Program-made: the position numbers and the translations under genes | Assembly (NCBI RefSeq): GCF_040643635.1 | Contig: NZ_JBEYUS010000016.1 | Location: 1 to 64,000 of the forward strand | Direction of reading: 5' to 3' | From: Saccharopolyspora_C sp040643635 | GTDB lineage: Bacteria > Actinomycetota > Actinomycetes > Mycobacteriales > Pseudonocardiaceae | Length of the DNA stretch: 64,000 bases | Notes under the pieces: model-generated | Databases searched by the model: none | Seen by the model: only the letters and a program-made list of their open reading frames with translations | Told to the model about the DNA's origin: nothing | Part shown: positions 50,401-57,721 of the stretch, piece by piece | Layout: each line of letters begins with the position of its first letter | How positions within the stretch are numbered: position 1 is the stretch's first letter

Positions 50401-51206
50401 GCCTGGCGTGCCGGTTTGAGCACGGGGGGTTCGCCCACGGGGGAGGAGGCGATGACGATCCGGTCGGTGACCCCGAACGAGGATTTCGTGGGAACCTGGC
50501 CGCGCTTCCCGTGGAGCCGTTCACTGACGTGTTCGAAGAGCTCGTCCACCGATACGGTTCCGGAACCATCCTTGGCGACCTTGCCGGTGCGCAGGGCTTC
50601 CACCACCGCGCCGGTGAAGACCGACGGCGCGGGGCCATCCGGTGTGTCCGCACCGGAGAACGACTCCTCCGCGGCTCCCGAGGAGCTGAGCACGTAGACG
50701 CCTCGGCTGTTCAGCGGTGCATCCCGCCCGGATTTCGCCGCGCCTCGCGTCGGGTCGGCGGTCCGGAATCCGAGTGCGAATCCGCCGCTGCGGCAGGAGT
50801 CCAGCATCGCGACCTTGTGCGCCGCCCAGCACCGTTCCAACTCCCCGTTGACGAACCCGGCGGGCACCCCCGTGGTGGCGAGCCGGTCGTGCACCGTGTC
50901 GGACGCGATGAAGTGGAATTCGCCGGTGGTCTCCACCGCGCGCACCCCGTGCCCGGAGAAGTAGAGGAAGGCGAGTTCGTCCGGCTCGCGTTCGTCGAGG
51001 AATTCGGCGATCTCGACGCGCATGTCGTCGGCGGTACGATCGCTCGCGATCCGCACGGAGGCGAATCCGCCGATGCTGCGGTGTTCGAGCACCTGCTTGA
51101 GCTGCCAGACATCCGCGCGGGTCGATGGCAGGGCCTCGAAGTGCCCGTCCTGGTAGTTCTCGGTGTGGATGAGGAGCGCGTGTCGGCGCAGCGGTCGTCC
51201 CGTCAC
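47469..51206 (-). CDS. Caspase-like protease / UPF1-type SF1 helicase fusion
   Basis: A 1245-residue multidomain protein. Residues 1-255 are a C14 caspase-like domain with the catalytic dyad His86 in YFSGHG and Cys138 in MLDSCRSGG. About 290-540 is an uncharacterised middle region. From about 545 to 1115 lies an SF1B helicase: Walker A GPPGTGKS at 567-574, DEAS at 862-865, IIGDVMQLEHI, LDEHYRCHPDI, VHTFQGGERDVIVLS and NVAITRARSHLIVVG. An Arg-rich helical insert occupies about 640-850. The last 100 residues (NGYAVDAIVRRDDGREHPVL, then IDSGG) resemble a Vsr/PD-(D/E)XK-like tail with degraded catalytic residues. GTG 51206 overlaps the stop of the EACC1-like gene. A conflict-system effector is inferred. 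Confidence 0.9.
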   Translation of the reverse strand: MTGRPLRRHALLIHTENYQDGHFEALPSTRADVWQLKQVLEHRSIGGFASVRIASDRTADDMRVEIAEFLDEREPDELAFLYFSGHGVRAVETTGEFHFIASDTVHDRLATTGVPAGFVNGELERCWAAHKVAMLDSCRSGGFALGFRTADPTRGAAKSGRDAPLNSRGVYVLSSSGAAEESFSGADTPDGPAPSVFTGAVVEALRTGKVAKDGSGTVSVDELFEHVSERLHGKRGQVPTKSSFGVTDRIVIASSPVGEPPVLKPARQAAAAESPTGTDHPVGRTAKGNPGWQGLIDYYRSCVLDDKVETPYLAVSEHGRDYACLPGSERMLSGDLDEGGTTEVPESADPFLAAVGPNDELWAGYPAVMLHRARERAVWDSPRFAPLLMRRVELVGGADGERPRFRPFGPVTPHPGLASDQLGETEAAELIATYQPTWHAGQQDRMATDARNLLATEFGLDCVQELKPAFLEESIDAKSPGDGARNAAVLIRVSRSDDGGNSLVKDLDHIAANADRIRDTALAALLSERRAEPTATSGHPITPLAANEAQLAVLRSASSHRLTVATGPPGTGKSQLVANAVATAVAHQQSVLVVSTNNEAVNEIWRRCDELLPDGVVRTGSSTGEQDYLQHEIDALQRLAKHQPPESNLTTVLAEHRRSVDDRASVQRELAHKARLETRMLTAGRERSRHAQSLGHTIAGLAARLGSRSARWETRARKVAATRVFGAWRRARLLRALDVQVDSDPAKACLDVAGFAAAQTEWSRHRDEVLGRPSDESLAASAEAAETALRAASRRVWQVAADTAVNAGKADLRATVQDLSTRSRTWSARLTALRHVRAWATTSLSIRRFPPRPGMFDLVIIDEASQCSIPQVLPLLFRAKRALIIGDVMQLEHITTIEARREALIRRRTGVTAGFLEQRRLAYQRHSAFHAAERANSGSLLLDEHYRCHPDIAAVSNELFYGGALTVLTDIRGRPDAGRAAVNWADASGRSERPRSGDSWINRAEVATVRNCVAYLLERLPAHATIGVATPFKAQKDLLADALRTEERVRVGTVHTFQGGERDVIVLSLVAAPEMRRGAVNWVNRQLNLWNVAITRARSHLIVVGGREFWRGRGIGGDLVGAAELTDVARTGRDGSPTDTAQRLYELVSDAPDVRIELGGRVNGYAVDAIVRRDDGREHPVLIDSGGAAGSDAGHHLHRMIRRCSLLDPVDAAPDAVRLPEWTLYDAGAALAGFGIADAATPPER

Positions 51207-51583
51207 CCCTCGTCTCCGAACGTGCGGAGGAATTCGCGCACGAGTTCTTGCTGAGCGGCACCCGGTTTGCCGGTGATCTCTAGCGTGGCGTCGCCCTTGG
51301 TGATGCGAACGACGCGACGGCGTTCCCGGCGGCACCACTCGATGATCGCCGTGGTGAGCACGGGTGCTGCCTGCTTGGAGGCGACGAGCGCGGTCACCGC
51401 CAGGGCGAGATCGGTGAACGCGCCACCCTTGCTGCCGGGGGCACCGGGGGCGCTTTCGACGAACCCGACCGACAACCCGTCCAGTTCGGCCAGGTCGTCC
51501 CGCAACGACCGGGTCCACCGCTCGGTCCGCAACGGGTCTCCACCCGCTAGGACTTCGATCCGGTACGGCGTGCCCTGTGCCAT
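51203..51583 (-). CDS. EACC1-like effector-associated protein
   Basis: A 126-residue protein with GGGGAG ahead of ATG 51583. PYRIEVLAGGDPLRTERWTR, SAPGAPGSKGGAFTDLALAV, APVLTTAIIEWCRRERRRVV and a final ITGKPGAAQQELVREFL match the pattern of EACC1 (effector-associated constant component 1), a small domain described in actinobacterial conflict systems beside proteases and NTPases. The Gly-rich KGG turn and the hydrophobic helix before IIEWC are the recognisable core. Its stop overlaps the caspase-helicase start (GTGA), so the two are co-translated partners. The exact biochemical role of EACC1 is unknown to me beyond proposed effector coupling. Confidence 0.75.
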   Translation of the reverse strand: MAQGTPYRIEVLAGGDPLRTERWTRSLRDDLAELDGLSVGFVESAPGAPGSKGGAFTDLALAVTALVASKQAAPVLTTAIIEWCRRERRRVVRITKGDATLEITGKPGAAQQELVREFLRTFGDEG

Positions 51584-51788
51584 GTGATCTCCCCGATCGT
51601 CCGGCGAAGCAAGATCGATCGGGAGGGTAGAACGATCAGGCGCTTCCGCAGAACGGGTTGATCGAGTTACGCCCGGACGGAGTACGACGCGGGTCGTGGC
51701 GGGCCAAGCCGGCCACGAGGAAGAACGGCATACCGCCCCGCCCGTTCCGCGGTGGAGGCGATGGGCGCATCATCACCCGAATGCCGAA

Positions 51789-51824
51789 CTCCCCGGGGAG
51801 CGCGAACCCGCGCGCCCCGGGGAG
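51789..51824 (-). terminator. Terminator of the molybdenum hydroxylase operon
   Basis: CTCCCCGGGG (51789-51798) and CCCCGGGGAG (51815-51824), with inner GCGCG pairing, form a strong stem five bases past the large-subunit stop. The rest of the 51584-51828 gap should hold the promoter of the EACC1-caspase operon. Confidence 0.75.
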
Positions 51825-51828
51825 GCCG

Positions 51829-54003
51829 TCAGTCCTCGAGGAGGTCCTCGATGGTGATGGGGATGTGGCGGACGCGGGTGCCGGTGGCGTTGTAGATGGC
51901 GTTGGCGACCGCCGCGGCCAGGCCGACGGTGCCGATCTCGCCGACGCCCTTCGCCCCCACCGGGTTGTGCAGGGTGTCCGGGTGCTCGACGAACTGCACG
52001 TCGATGTCGGGGATGTCGGCGTGCACCGGCAGCAGGTAGCCGGCGAAGTCCCCGTTGGCGATGCGGCCGTTGGGCTCGACCTCCATCGCCTCGTGCAGCG
52101 CCGCCGAGACGCCCCAGATCATGCCGCCGCTGAGCTGGCTGCGGGCGGCCTTCTCGTTGATGATCCGGCCCGCGTCGAACACCCCGAGCAGCCGGGACAC
52201 CCGGGCCTCCCGGGTCCAGCGGTGCACCCGGACCTCGCAGAACTGGGCGCCGAACGAGCTGAACGAGTGCTTGGTCAGCTCCTCGCCGGGCGCGGTGGAG
52301 CCGGTTTCCGACAGCGAGTCGCGGCCCACCGCCCGCAGCAGCTCGCCGAACGGCATGCTCCGCCCGTCGGCGAACACCTGTCCGTCCGCGTAGGTGACCT
52401 CGGCGCCCTCGAACGGCGCGCCGGGCGCGGCCGCCAGTTCCAGCAGCGAGTCGAGCACCGTGGAGGCCGCGAGCATCACCGAGGAACCCGCGCTGGCGGT
52501 CGCCGTGGAACCACCGGACATGCCGCCCGCGGGCAGCGAGGAGTCGCCCAGCTTCGGCGTGACCCGTTCCGGCGCGATGTCCAGCGTCTCGGCCCCCACC
52601 AGCGAGAGCACGGTCAGCAGACCGGTGCCGGGGTCGGCGCCGCTGGTGGCGACCTCCGCCCTGCCGTCCGCGGTGAGCGTGACCCGCACCGAGGCGGGGA
52701 AGCGCAGCGCCGGGAACATGGCGGTGGCGGTGCCGAGGCCCACCAGCCAGTCGCCGTCGGTGCGCCCGCGCGGGGTGCGCTGGTCCCAGCCGAAGCGCTG
52801 GGCGCCGATCCGGTAGCAGTCGTCGAGGTACTTCGCCGACCACTGCAGGTCCTTGCCGGGCGGGGCGATCGAGCTGTTCCGCATCCGCAGCTCGATCGGG
52901 TCCATCTCCAGCGCCACCGCGAGTTCGTCCATCGCGCTCTCCAGCGCGAACGACCCGGGGGCTTCGCCGGGGGCGCGCATGAACGTGGTGGGCGGCAGGT
53001 TCAGCGGCACCATCTTCTGCCGCAGCGACAGGTTCGGGGTGGCGTACCACTCGCGGGAGGTGCCGTGCGAGGTCGGTTCCACGAAGGAGCGGTCCATGCC
53101 GGTGCTGCACCACGAGTCGTGCCGCACCGCCACGAGCGTCCCGTCCGCGTCGGCGCCGAGCGAGACCTCCTGCACGGTGGCGGCGCGGCCCGCGGTGGCG
53201 GTGAACACCTGCTCGCGGGTCAGGGAGGCCTTCACCGGCCGGCCGAGGTCGCGGGACGCGGCGGCCGCGAGGAACGCGGGCGCCGAGGTGCGGCCCTTGC
53301 CGCCGAACGCGCCCCCGACGTACGGGTTCAGCGCGTGCACCCGGGACATCTCGACCCCGAGCGCCATCGACAGCTCCGCGGCCTGCATGTCGGAGCCCTG
53401 CGTTCCACTGTGGATGGTCAGCCCGGTGGAATCCCAGTACGCCACGGCCGAATGCGGCTCCATCGGCGCGTGGTTCTGCGGTGCGGTCGAGTAGGTCTCG
53501 GACACCACCACGGCGCTGGCGGCCAGCGCGTCCTCGATGGACTCGACGCCGTCCGCGAGGATGTCCAGGGACGGGCCGCCGCCGTGGCCGGAGCTCGGCG
53601 CGTCCTCGGCGGTCGCGAGCCCCTCCTCCAGCGAGGTCAGCGCGGGCCGCTCGTGGTAGGCGACCTCGATGAGCAGCGCGGCGTCGCGCGCCTGCTCGAA
53701 GGTCTCTGCGACCACGAACGCGATCGGCTGCCCGTAGTACGCGACCTCCTTGTCCTGCAGCGGAACCCAGGTGTCGCCGAACGCGGGGAGCGTCGGCGTG
53801 CTCAGCTCCAGCGGGTCGAACGGCGAGTACACGGCGAGCACCCCGGCGGCGGCGCGGGCCGCGGCGAGGTCCATCGACGCGATCTCGCCGTGCGCGATGG
53901 TGCTGAGCGCGAGGTATCCGTAGGCCGTGCCGGGCAGGTTGTGGTCCACCCCGTACTTGGCCCGGCCGGTGGCCTTGACCGGCCCGTCGAGTCGACTGGG
54001 CAT
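51829..54003 (-). CDS. Xanthine dehydrogenase family molybdopterin-binding subunit
   Basis: A 724-residue large subunit of the molybdenum hydroxylase family. It starts MPSRLDGPVKATGRAKYGVD and has YGQPIAFVVAETFEQARDAA, the Moco-site segments NPYVGGAFGGKGRTSAPAFL, TTFMRAPGEAPGSFALESAM and GGMSGGSTATASAGSS, and ends with VGAKGVGEIGTVGLAAAVAN containing the catalytic Glu. Such enzymes hydroxylate purines, aldehydes or N-heterocycles; the substrate branch (aldehyde oxidoreductase YagR-like) is a guess. ATG 54003 overlaps the FAD-subunit stop. It is the third gene of the iron-sulfur, FAD, Mo operon. Confidence 0.92.
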   Translation of the reverse strand: MPSRLDGPVKATGRAKYGVDHNLPGTAYGYLALSTIAHGEIASMDLAAARAAAGVLAVYSPFDPLELSTPTLPAFGDTWVPLQDKEVAYYGQPIAFVVAETFEQARDAALLIEVAYHERPALTSLEEGLATAEDAPSSGHGGGPSLDILADGVESIEDALAASAVVVSETYSTAPQNHAPMEPHSAVAYWDSTGLTIHSGTQGSDMQAAELSMALGVEMSRVHALNPYVGGAFGGKGRTSAPAFLAAAASRDLGRPVKASLTREQVFTATAGRAATVQEVSLGADADGTLVAVRHDSWCSTGMDRSFVEPTSHGTSREWYATPNLSLRQKMVPLNLPPTTFMRAPGEAPGSFALESAMDELAVALEMDPIELRMRNSSIAPPGKDLQWSAKYLDDCYRIGAQRFGWDQRTPRGRTDGDWLVGLGTATAMFPALRFPASVRVTLTADGRAEVATSGADPGTGLLTVLSLVGAETLDIAPERVTPKLGDSSLPAGGMSGGSTATASAGSSVMLAASTVLDSLLELAAAPGAPFEGAEVTYADGQVFADGRSMPFGELLRAVGRDSLSETGSTAPGEELTKHSFSSFGAQFCEVRVHRWTREARVSRLLGVFDAGRIINEKAARSQLSGGMIWGVSAALHEAMEVEPNGRIANGDFAGYLLPVHADIPDIDVQFVEHPDTLHNPVGAKGVGEIGTVGLAAAVANAIYNATGTRVRHIPITIEDLLED

Positions 54004-54962
54004 CAGCGGTCCTCCTCGGTCAGTTCGAGCAGCGCGCGGATCACGGTCCGCTTCAGCAGGGCCGGCTTGAAGCCGTTCGCGCCTCGCGTCCGGGCGCCGT
54101 CGGCGGCCGCACCCGCGGCGCGCTCGAAGGACTCCTCGGTGGCGGGGGCGCCGCGCAGCGCCTCTTCGACGGCGTGCAGCCGCCACGGCACGGTGGCCAC
54201 GCCGCCGACCGCGATCCGCGCGTCGGCGATGCGGCCGTCCTGCACGTCCAGCGCGACGGCGGCCGAGCACAGCGCGAACTCGTAGGACTGGCGGTCGCGC
54301 ACCTTGACGTAGGTGGAGTTCGCGGCCCAGTCCAGGCGCGGGACCACCACTTCGGTGATCAGCTCGCCCGGGCGCAGGTCGTTCTCGACGTCCGGGGTGT
54401 CACCGGGGACGCGGTAGAACTCGGCGAGCGGCACGGTGCGGGCGCCTTCGGAGCTCAGCAGCCGCACTTCGGCGTCGAGCGCGGTGAACGCGACCGCGAC
54501 GTCACTGGCGTGGGTGGCCAAGCAGGAATCACTGGTGCCGAGCACCGCGTGCATCCGGTTCGCCCCGTCCAACGCGGGGCACCCGCTACCGGGTTCGCGT
54601 TTGTTGCAGGGCATCGCGACGTCGCGGAAGTAGGTGCAGCGGGTGCGCTGCAGCAGGTTCCCGCCGATGCTCGCCATGTTCCGCAGCTGCTGGGAGGCGC
54701 TGAGCAGCAGCGCCCGCGAGATCATCGGGTAGACGCCAGGGTGCGCGGCGATGTCGCTCATCCGCTCCAGCGCGCCGATCCGCAACCCGTCGGCGGCGTC
54801 GAGGCCGCGCAGCGGCAGCTCGTTGATGTCCAGCACCCGCTGCGGGGTGAGCACGTCCAGCTTCATCAGGTCGACCAGCGTCGTGCCACCGGCCAGGAAG
54901 GTGGCCGGTTCCGCGGTGGCCGCTTCGACGGAGCCGGGGGTGGTGAGCTCAAACTGTCGCAT
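54003..54962 (-). CDS. FAD-binding subunit of molybdenum hydroxylase
   Basis: A 319-residue medium subunit. TFLAGGTTLVDLMKLDVLTP and ASIGGNLLQRTRCTYFRDVA are the two FAD pyrophosphate-binding motifs of the CoxM/XdhB family. The stretch TRCTYFRDVAMPCNKREPGS with clustered Cys is typical of YagS-like subunits, which can carry an extra iron-sulfur cluster, and that supports a PaoABC/YagTSR-type aldehyde oxidoreductase. It overlaps the 2Fe-2S gene by 14 bp upstream and the large-subunit gene by ATGA downstream. Confidence 0.92.
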   Translation of the reverse strand: MRQFELTTPGSVEAATAEPATFLAGGTTLVDLMKLDVLTPQRVLDINELPLRGLDAADGLRIGALERMSDIAAHPGVYPMISRALLLSASQQLRNMASIGGNLLQRTRCTYFRDVAMPCNKREPGSGCPALDGANRMHAVLGTSDSCLATHASDVAVAFTALDAEVRLLSSEGARTVPLAEFYRVPGDTPDVENDLRPGELITEVVVPRLDWAANSTYVKVRDRQSYEFALCSAAVALDVQDGRIADARIAVGGVATVPWRLHAVEEALRGAPATEESFERAAGAAADGARTRGANGFKPALLKRTVIRALLELTEEDR

Positions 54963-55401
54963 CGGTGCCCCTCGCTTGGTCGATCGCGGCGATGATGTTC
55001 GGGTAGGCCGAGCAGCGGCACAGGTTGCCGGACATGAACTCGCGGACGTCGGTGACGTCCTGGTCGATGGCCGCCTGGGCCGACATGATCTGCCCGGAGG
55101 TGCAGAACCCGCACTGCATGGCGTCCTGGTCGACGAACGCCTGCTGCAGCGGGGTCAGCTCCGCGTCCTCGCCCAGTCCCTCCACGGTGGTCACCGGTGC
55201 TTTCACGGTGGCCGCGAGGGTGAGGCAGGAGAGCACGGGGCGGCCGTCCACGTGCACGGTGCACGCGCCGCACTGGCCGCGGTCGCAGCCCTTCTTGGGT
55301 CCGGTGATGTCGAGTCGTTCGCGGAGCGCGTCGAGCAGCGTCACGCCGGGTTCGGCGTCGAGCTGCTCCTGGCTGCCGTTGACTTCGAGTGAGATGTGCA
55401 A
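54949..55401 (-). CDS. 2Fe-2S iron-sulfur subunit of molybdenum hydroxylase
   Basis: A 150-residue small subunit with both clusters' ligands: KKGCDRGQCGACTVHVDG plus LSCLTLA for the plant-ferredoxin cluster, and MQCGFCTSGQIMSA with NLCRCSAYPNI for the second. No Tat signal is present, so the enzyme is cytosolic. The start is unusual: TTG 55401 is preferred because AGGCGGAGAAG is properly spaced and the domain begins HISLEVNG; ATG 55446 would add 15 residues but has no ribosome-binding site. It is the first gene of the operon and diverges from a TetR gene. Confidence 0.9.
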   Translation of the reverse strand: MHISLEVNGSQEQLDAEPGVTLLDALRERLDITGPKKGCDRGQCGACTVHVDGRPVLSCLTLAATVKAPVTTVEGLGEDAELTPLQQAFVDQDAMQCGFCTSGQIMSAQAAIDQDVTDVREFMSGNLCRCSAYPNIIAAIDQARGTDATV

Positions 55402-55484
55402 AGGAACTCTTCTCCGCCTGTACTGCGCCCCGGAGCCGGGCGGCATGATGTGGTGGGGGCGTTGGCTACGTCGCGCCGGGAACC

Positions 55485-55530
55485 GGATAAAAATCCGCTG
55501 TCCGATATCGAGATTAGCGGATTAGTATCC
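55485..55530. promoter_or_regulatory. Paired GGAT-N4-ATCC palindromes, likely TetR operator
   Basis: GGATAAAAATCC (55485-55496) and GGATTAGTATCC (55519-55530) lie 34 bp apart, about three helical turns, and AATCCGCT/AGCGGATT (55492-55499, 55516-55523) adds a longer dyad. The segment is strikingly AT-rich and lies midway between the hydroxylase operon and the TetR gene. Confidence 0.6.
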
Positions 55531-55609
55531 GGTCGGCAAACGTGTGCGGAAGTGGCCGGTATTCGCAGGTCGGGAGGCTCTCAGCGGCAGAGCGGAAACG
55601 GGAGGAACG

Positions 55610-56197
55610 ATGAGCACGGGTGCGGTGAACCACCGGCGTGCGGACACGCGGCGCAACCACGAGCTGATCCTCGCGGCGGCCGCGGACTCGCTGTCGAGCT
55701 GTGGCGAGGTGTCGTTCAACGCGATCGCCAAGCGGGCCGGAGTCGGCGTCGGCACCGTCTACCGCCACTTCCCGGCCCCGGAGGACCTCATCCTCGCCGT
55801 CTACCAGCGCGAAGTGCGGCACCTGGTCGACGTGGTGCCCAGCCTGCTGGAGAGCCACCCGCCGGAGCAGGCGTTCCGGGTGTGGACCACGGACCACCTG
55901 GCGCACTACATGATGACCAAGCGCGGCCTCGCGAACGCGCTCAGCGCCGCCACCGCTGCCCGCGGCGAACTGCCGAAGACCGCGCACGAGGCGATGGTCG
56001 GCTCCGTCGCGGCGCTGCTGGCCGCCAACGCCGAAGCCGGCACCGTCCGCGCCGACCTCGACCCGGAGGTCGTGCTGCGCGGCCTCGGCGGCCTGCTCTT
56101 CCTCGACCAGCACGGCGCCTGGCGCGCCCAGACCGAGGACCTCATCGACCTGCTGTGGCGCGGGATGTCCCGCTGCTGCCCGGAGAACGACCGGTGA
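55610..56197 (+). CDS. TetR/AcrR family transcriptional regulator
   Basis: A 195-residue regulator. The N-terminal helix-turn-helix is classical: RRNHELILAAAADSLSSCGE, then VSFNAIAKRAGVGVGTVYRH followed by F. The all-helical ligand-binding half follows. ATG 55610 has GGAGGAACG directly upstream. It is divergent from the molybdenum hydroxylase operon with paired palindromes between, so repression of that operon and of itself, released by a substrate-like ligand, is the simple reading. Confidence 0.9.
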   Translation: MSTGAVNHRRADTRRNHELILAAAADSLSSCGEVSFNAIAKRAGVGVGTVYRHFPAPEDLILAVYQREVRHLVDVVPSLLESHPPEQAFRVWTTDHLAHYMMTKRGLANALSAATAARGELPKTAHEAMVGSVAALLAANAEAGTVRADLDPEVVLRGLGGLLFLDQHGAWRAQTEDLIDLLWRGMSRCCPENDR

Positions 56198-56290
56198 CCG
56201 GACCGCGACGAGCGATCCCCGGGACGGGGGAGCGCTCGCGCTCGGCGACCTGATCGACCCCGCCGCGGATCGGTGGCACGGCCGCCGGGG

Positions 56291-56503
56291 TCAGCGCACG
56301 AACAGGTTCCAGACGTTGCCGATCTTCTTGTAATCGCACTCGTTCCAGTTCCCGGCGGCCTTGCCCGCGGCGCACTGGGCCTCCAGCGCCGCCTTGTTCG
56401 TGCTGCTGCCGACCGGTCGCCAGTCCGCGGCCATGGCAGCCGGTGCGGCGACGGAGAACAGGCAGCCGGCCAGCGCGGCGGTGGTCAGGATCTTGCGCGT
56501 CAT
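56291..56503 (-). CDS. Small secreted protein (mature about 44 aa, two Cys)
   Basis: A 70-residue precursor. Residues 1-26 form a textbook Sec signal peptide: MTRKILTTAALAGCLFSVAA, then PAAMAA with an AMA-A cleavage site. The mature part DWRPVGSSTNKAALEAQCAA, then GKAAGNWNECDYKKIGNVWN, has two Cys that can form a disulfide and aromatic residues at the end. GAGCGAGG precedes the ATG. I do not recognise a characterised function. It resembles the short secreted hypothetical proteins common in actinomycetes. Confidence 0.7.
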   Translation of the reverse strand: MTRKILTTAALAGCLFSVAAPAAMAADWRPVGSSTNKAALEAQCAAGKAAGNWNECDYKKIGNVWNLFVR

Positions 56504-56624
56504 CGGACCTCGCTCGTGATCGGGACGGCCTCGGGACCGAGGCCGCTGCGCGTCCCAGTCAACCCGATCCCGCCCGCCCCGGAGCCTCGCGTCCGTGAGC
56601 GGAGGGAATCCCCTCGCCCGCCCG

Positions 56625-56708
56625 TCAGCGCCGCGTCGCGAACCAGAGCTCGGCGATGGCGAAGATCCCGGTGACCTGGACGATGCCGATGCGTTCGGCG
56701 GGCTCCGT
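56625..56708 (-). pseudogene. Possible 3' remnant of a broken gene
   Basis: Directly after the GNAT-like gene, in another frame, 27 codons read RIGIVQVTGIFAIAELWFAT and end at TGA 56625-56627. The hydrophobic, gene-like pattern without a start codon suggests the tail of a truncated gene at the edge of the lower-GC island. This is weak evidence. Confidence 0.25.
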
Positions 56709-57457
56709 CAGTCCAGGCCGAGTTCGCGGCTGATCTCGGCGATTGCCCGCTCATGCGCACCGAGTGCAGGGTCCATGATCCAGATGTCGTCCTTGAAGGG
56801 GTTGAACCCGATCGACGCCCAGGTGCGCTGGACCTGGCGCAGTGAGTCGGCGAAGAGTTCGCCGTCGCGCGAGACGTGTGGTCCCAGGTCGATGGGAAAG
56901 GGGTTCACGGCGACGAGTTCTGACCCCGTGCACATCCAGGCCAGCGTACGACCGATCAGCAGTCGACCCACGCCGCCCAAACCGCGCCAGGCCGGAGCGA
57001 TCCGAACGCGGTGCACGATGAGCACGCGTGAGGCGCCGATCTCCAGCGTGGCGTCCAGCTCTTCTGCGATCTCCGAGAACCCGGTCTCCCCGTCGAAGAG
57101 GGGGAGGAAATGAGCGTCGTCGGCGCTCCGCGCATCTAGAGCGTCGAAGACGTCGTCCGCACGGGTGAGGTCGATGATGATTCCATCCGCCTCGAAGAGG
57201 GTGAGCACCTGGCCGTGGTCAGCCGTGGTCGTCGTCGAGAGGGCGATGCCGTCCACCCGTAGATCCGATTCCAGTTCGGTTCCCACCTCGTCCGATGGAT
57301 CGCGGATCGTCGCGGCCGCCGACCAGTCCATCACCCCGGGATCGGTGAGGTCGGAGCCGACCACCGAAGTGCGTCCGCTCACCGCCAGTTCGACGTAGTC
57401 GAGCTGGGCGAGCAGGCTGCGTCGTTGCTGCGAATCGTTCTCCCGTGTCTGCGGCAC
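56708..57457 (-). CDS. GNAT-like acetyltransferase domain protein
   Basis: A 249-residue protein of unknown role. Its C-terminal half has RVLIVHRVRIAPAWRGLGGV followed by GRLLIGRTLAWM, resembling the acetyl-CoA-binding motif A (R/Q-x-x-G-x-G/A) of GNAT enzymes, and ends ASIGFNPFKDDIWIMDPALG. The N-terminal 110 residues have no recognisable motif. The GTG start at 57457 is preceded by TAACCT at leaderless spacing. Codon use has more A/T at third positions than the chromosome to the left. It marks the beginning of the island that continues to the window end and is divergent from the ParA gene. Confidence 0.6.
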   Translation of the reverse strand: MPQTRENDSQQRRSLLAQLDYVELAVSGRTSVVGSDLTDPGVMDWSAAATIRDPSDEVGTELESDLRVDGIALSTTTTADHGQVLTLFEADGIIIDLTRADDVFDALDARSADDAHFLPLFDGETGFSEIAEELDATLEIGASRVLIVHRVRIAPAWRGLGGVGRLLIGRTLAWMCTGSELVAVNPFPIDLGPHVSRDGELFADSLRQVQRTWASIGFNPFKDDIWIMDPALGAHERAIAEISRELGLD

Positions 57458-57721
57458 GTGTACGAGGTTAGGCAGGTGTGATCACCGACAGCTCGGGTTC
57501 GATCCGGGTCGTGCGCATGTTCACCGAGATGGCCGGAGAATCCTCACCCGTTCGGCCGTGCAGATTCGGTGGACGGGGTACCGCCCAGCGTCCGTTCGTG
57601 TCGAGGCGTTCCCGCTTCCGTTGCCTGGAGAACGCGTGCTCTGCCAAGGTCATCGGGGCCGCTTGGCCGACTGTGGGCATCGTTTCGCCGCACCATCGGG
57701 CGCGAGAGCGTGGGGGAACTT

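Noticed and set aside
47613..51254. A 1213-codon plus-strand open frame opposite the caspase-helicase gene
   Set aside because: It is an antisense shadow of a high-GC gene: composition is Arg/Gly/Val/Asp-rich without any domain, while the minus strand carries full caspase and helicase motifs.
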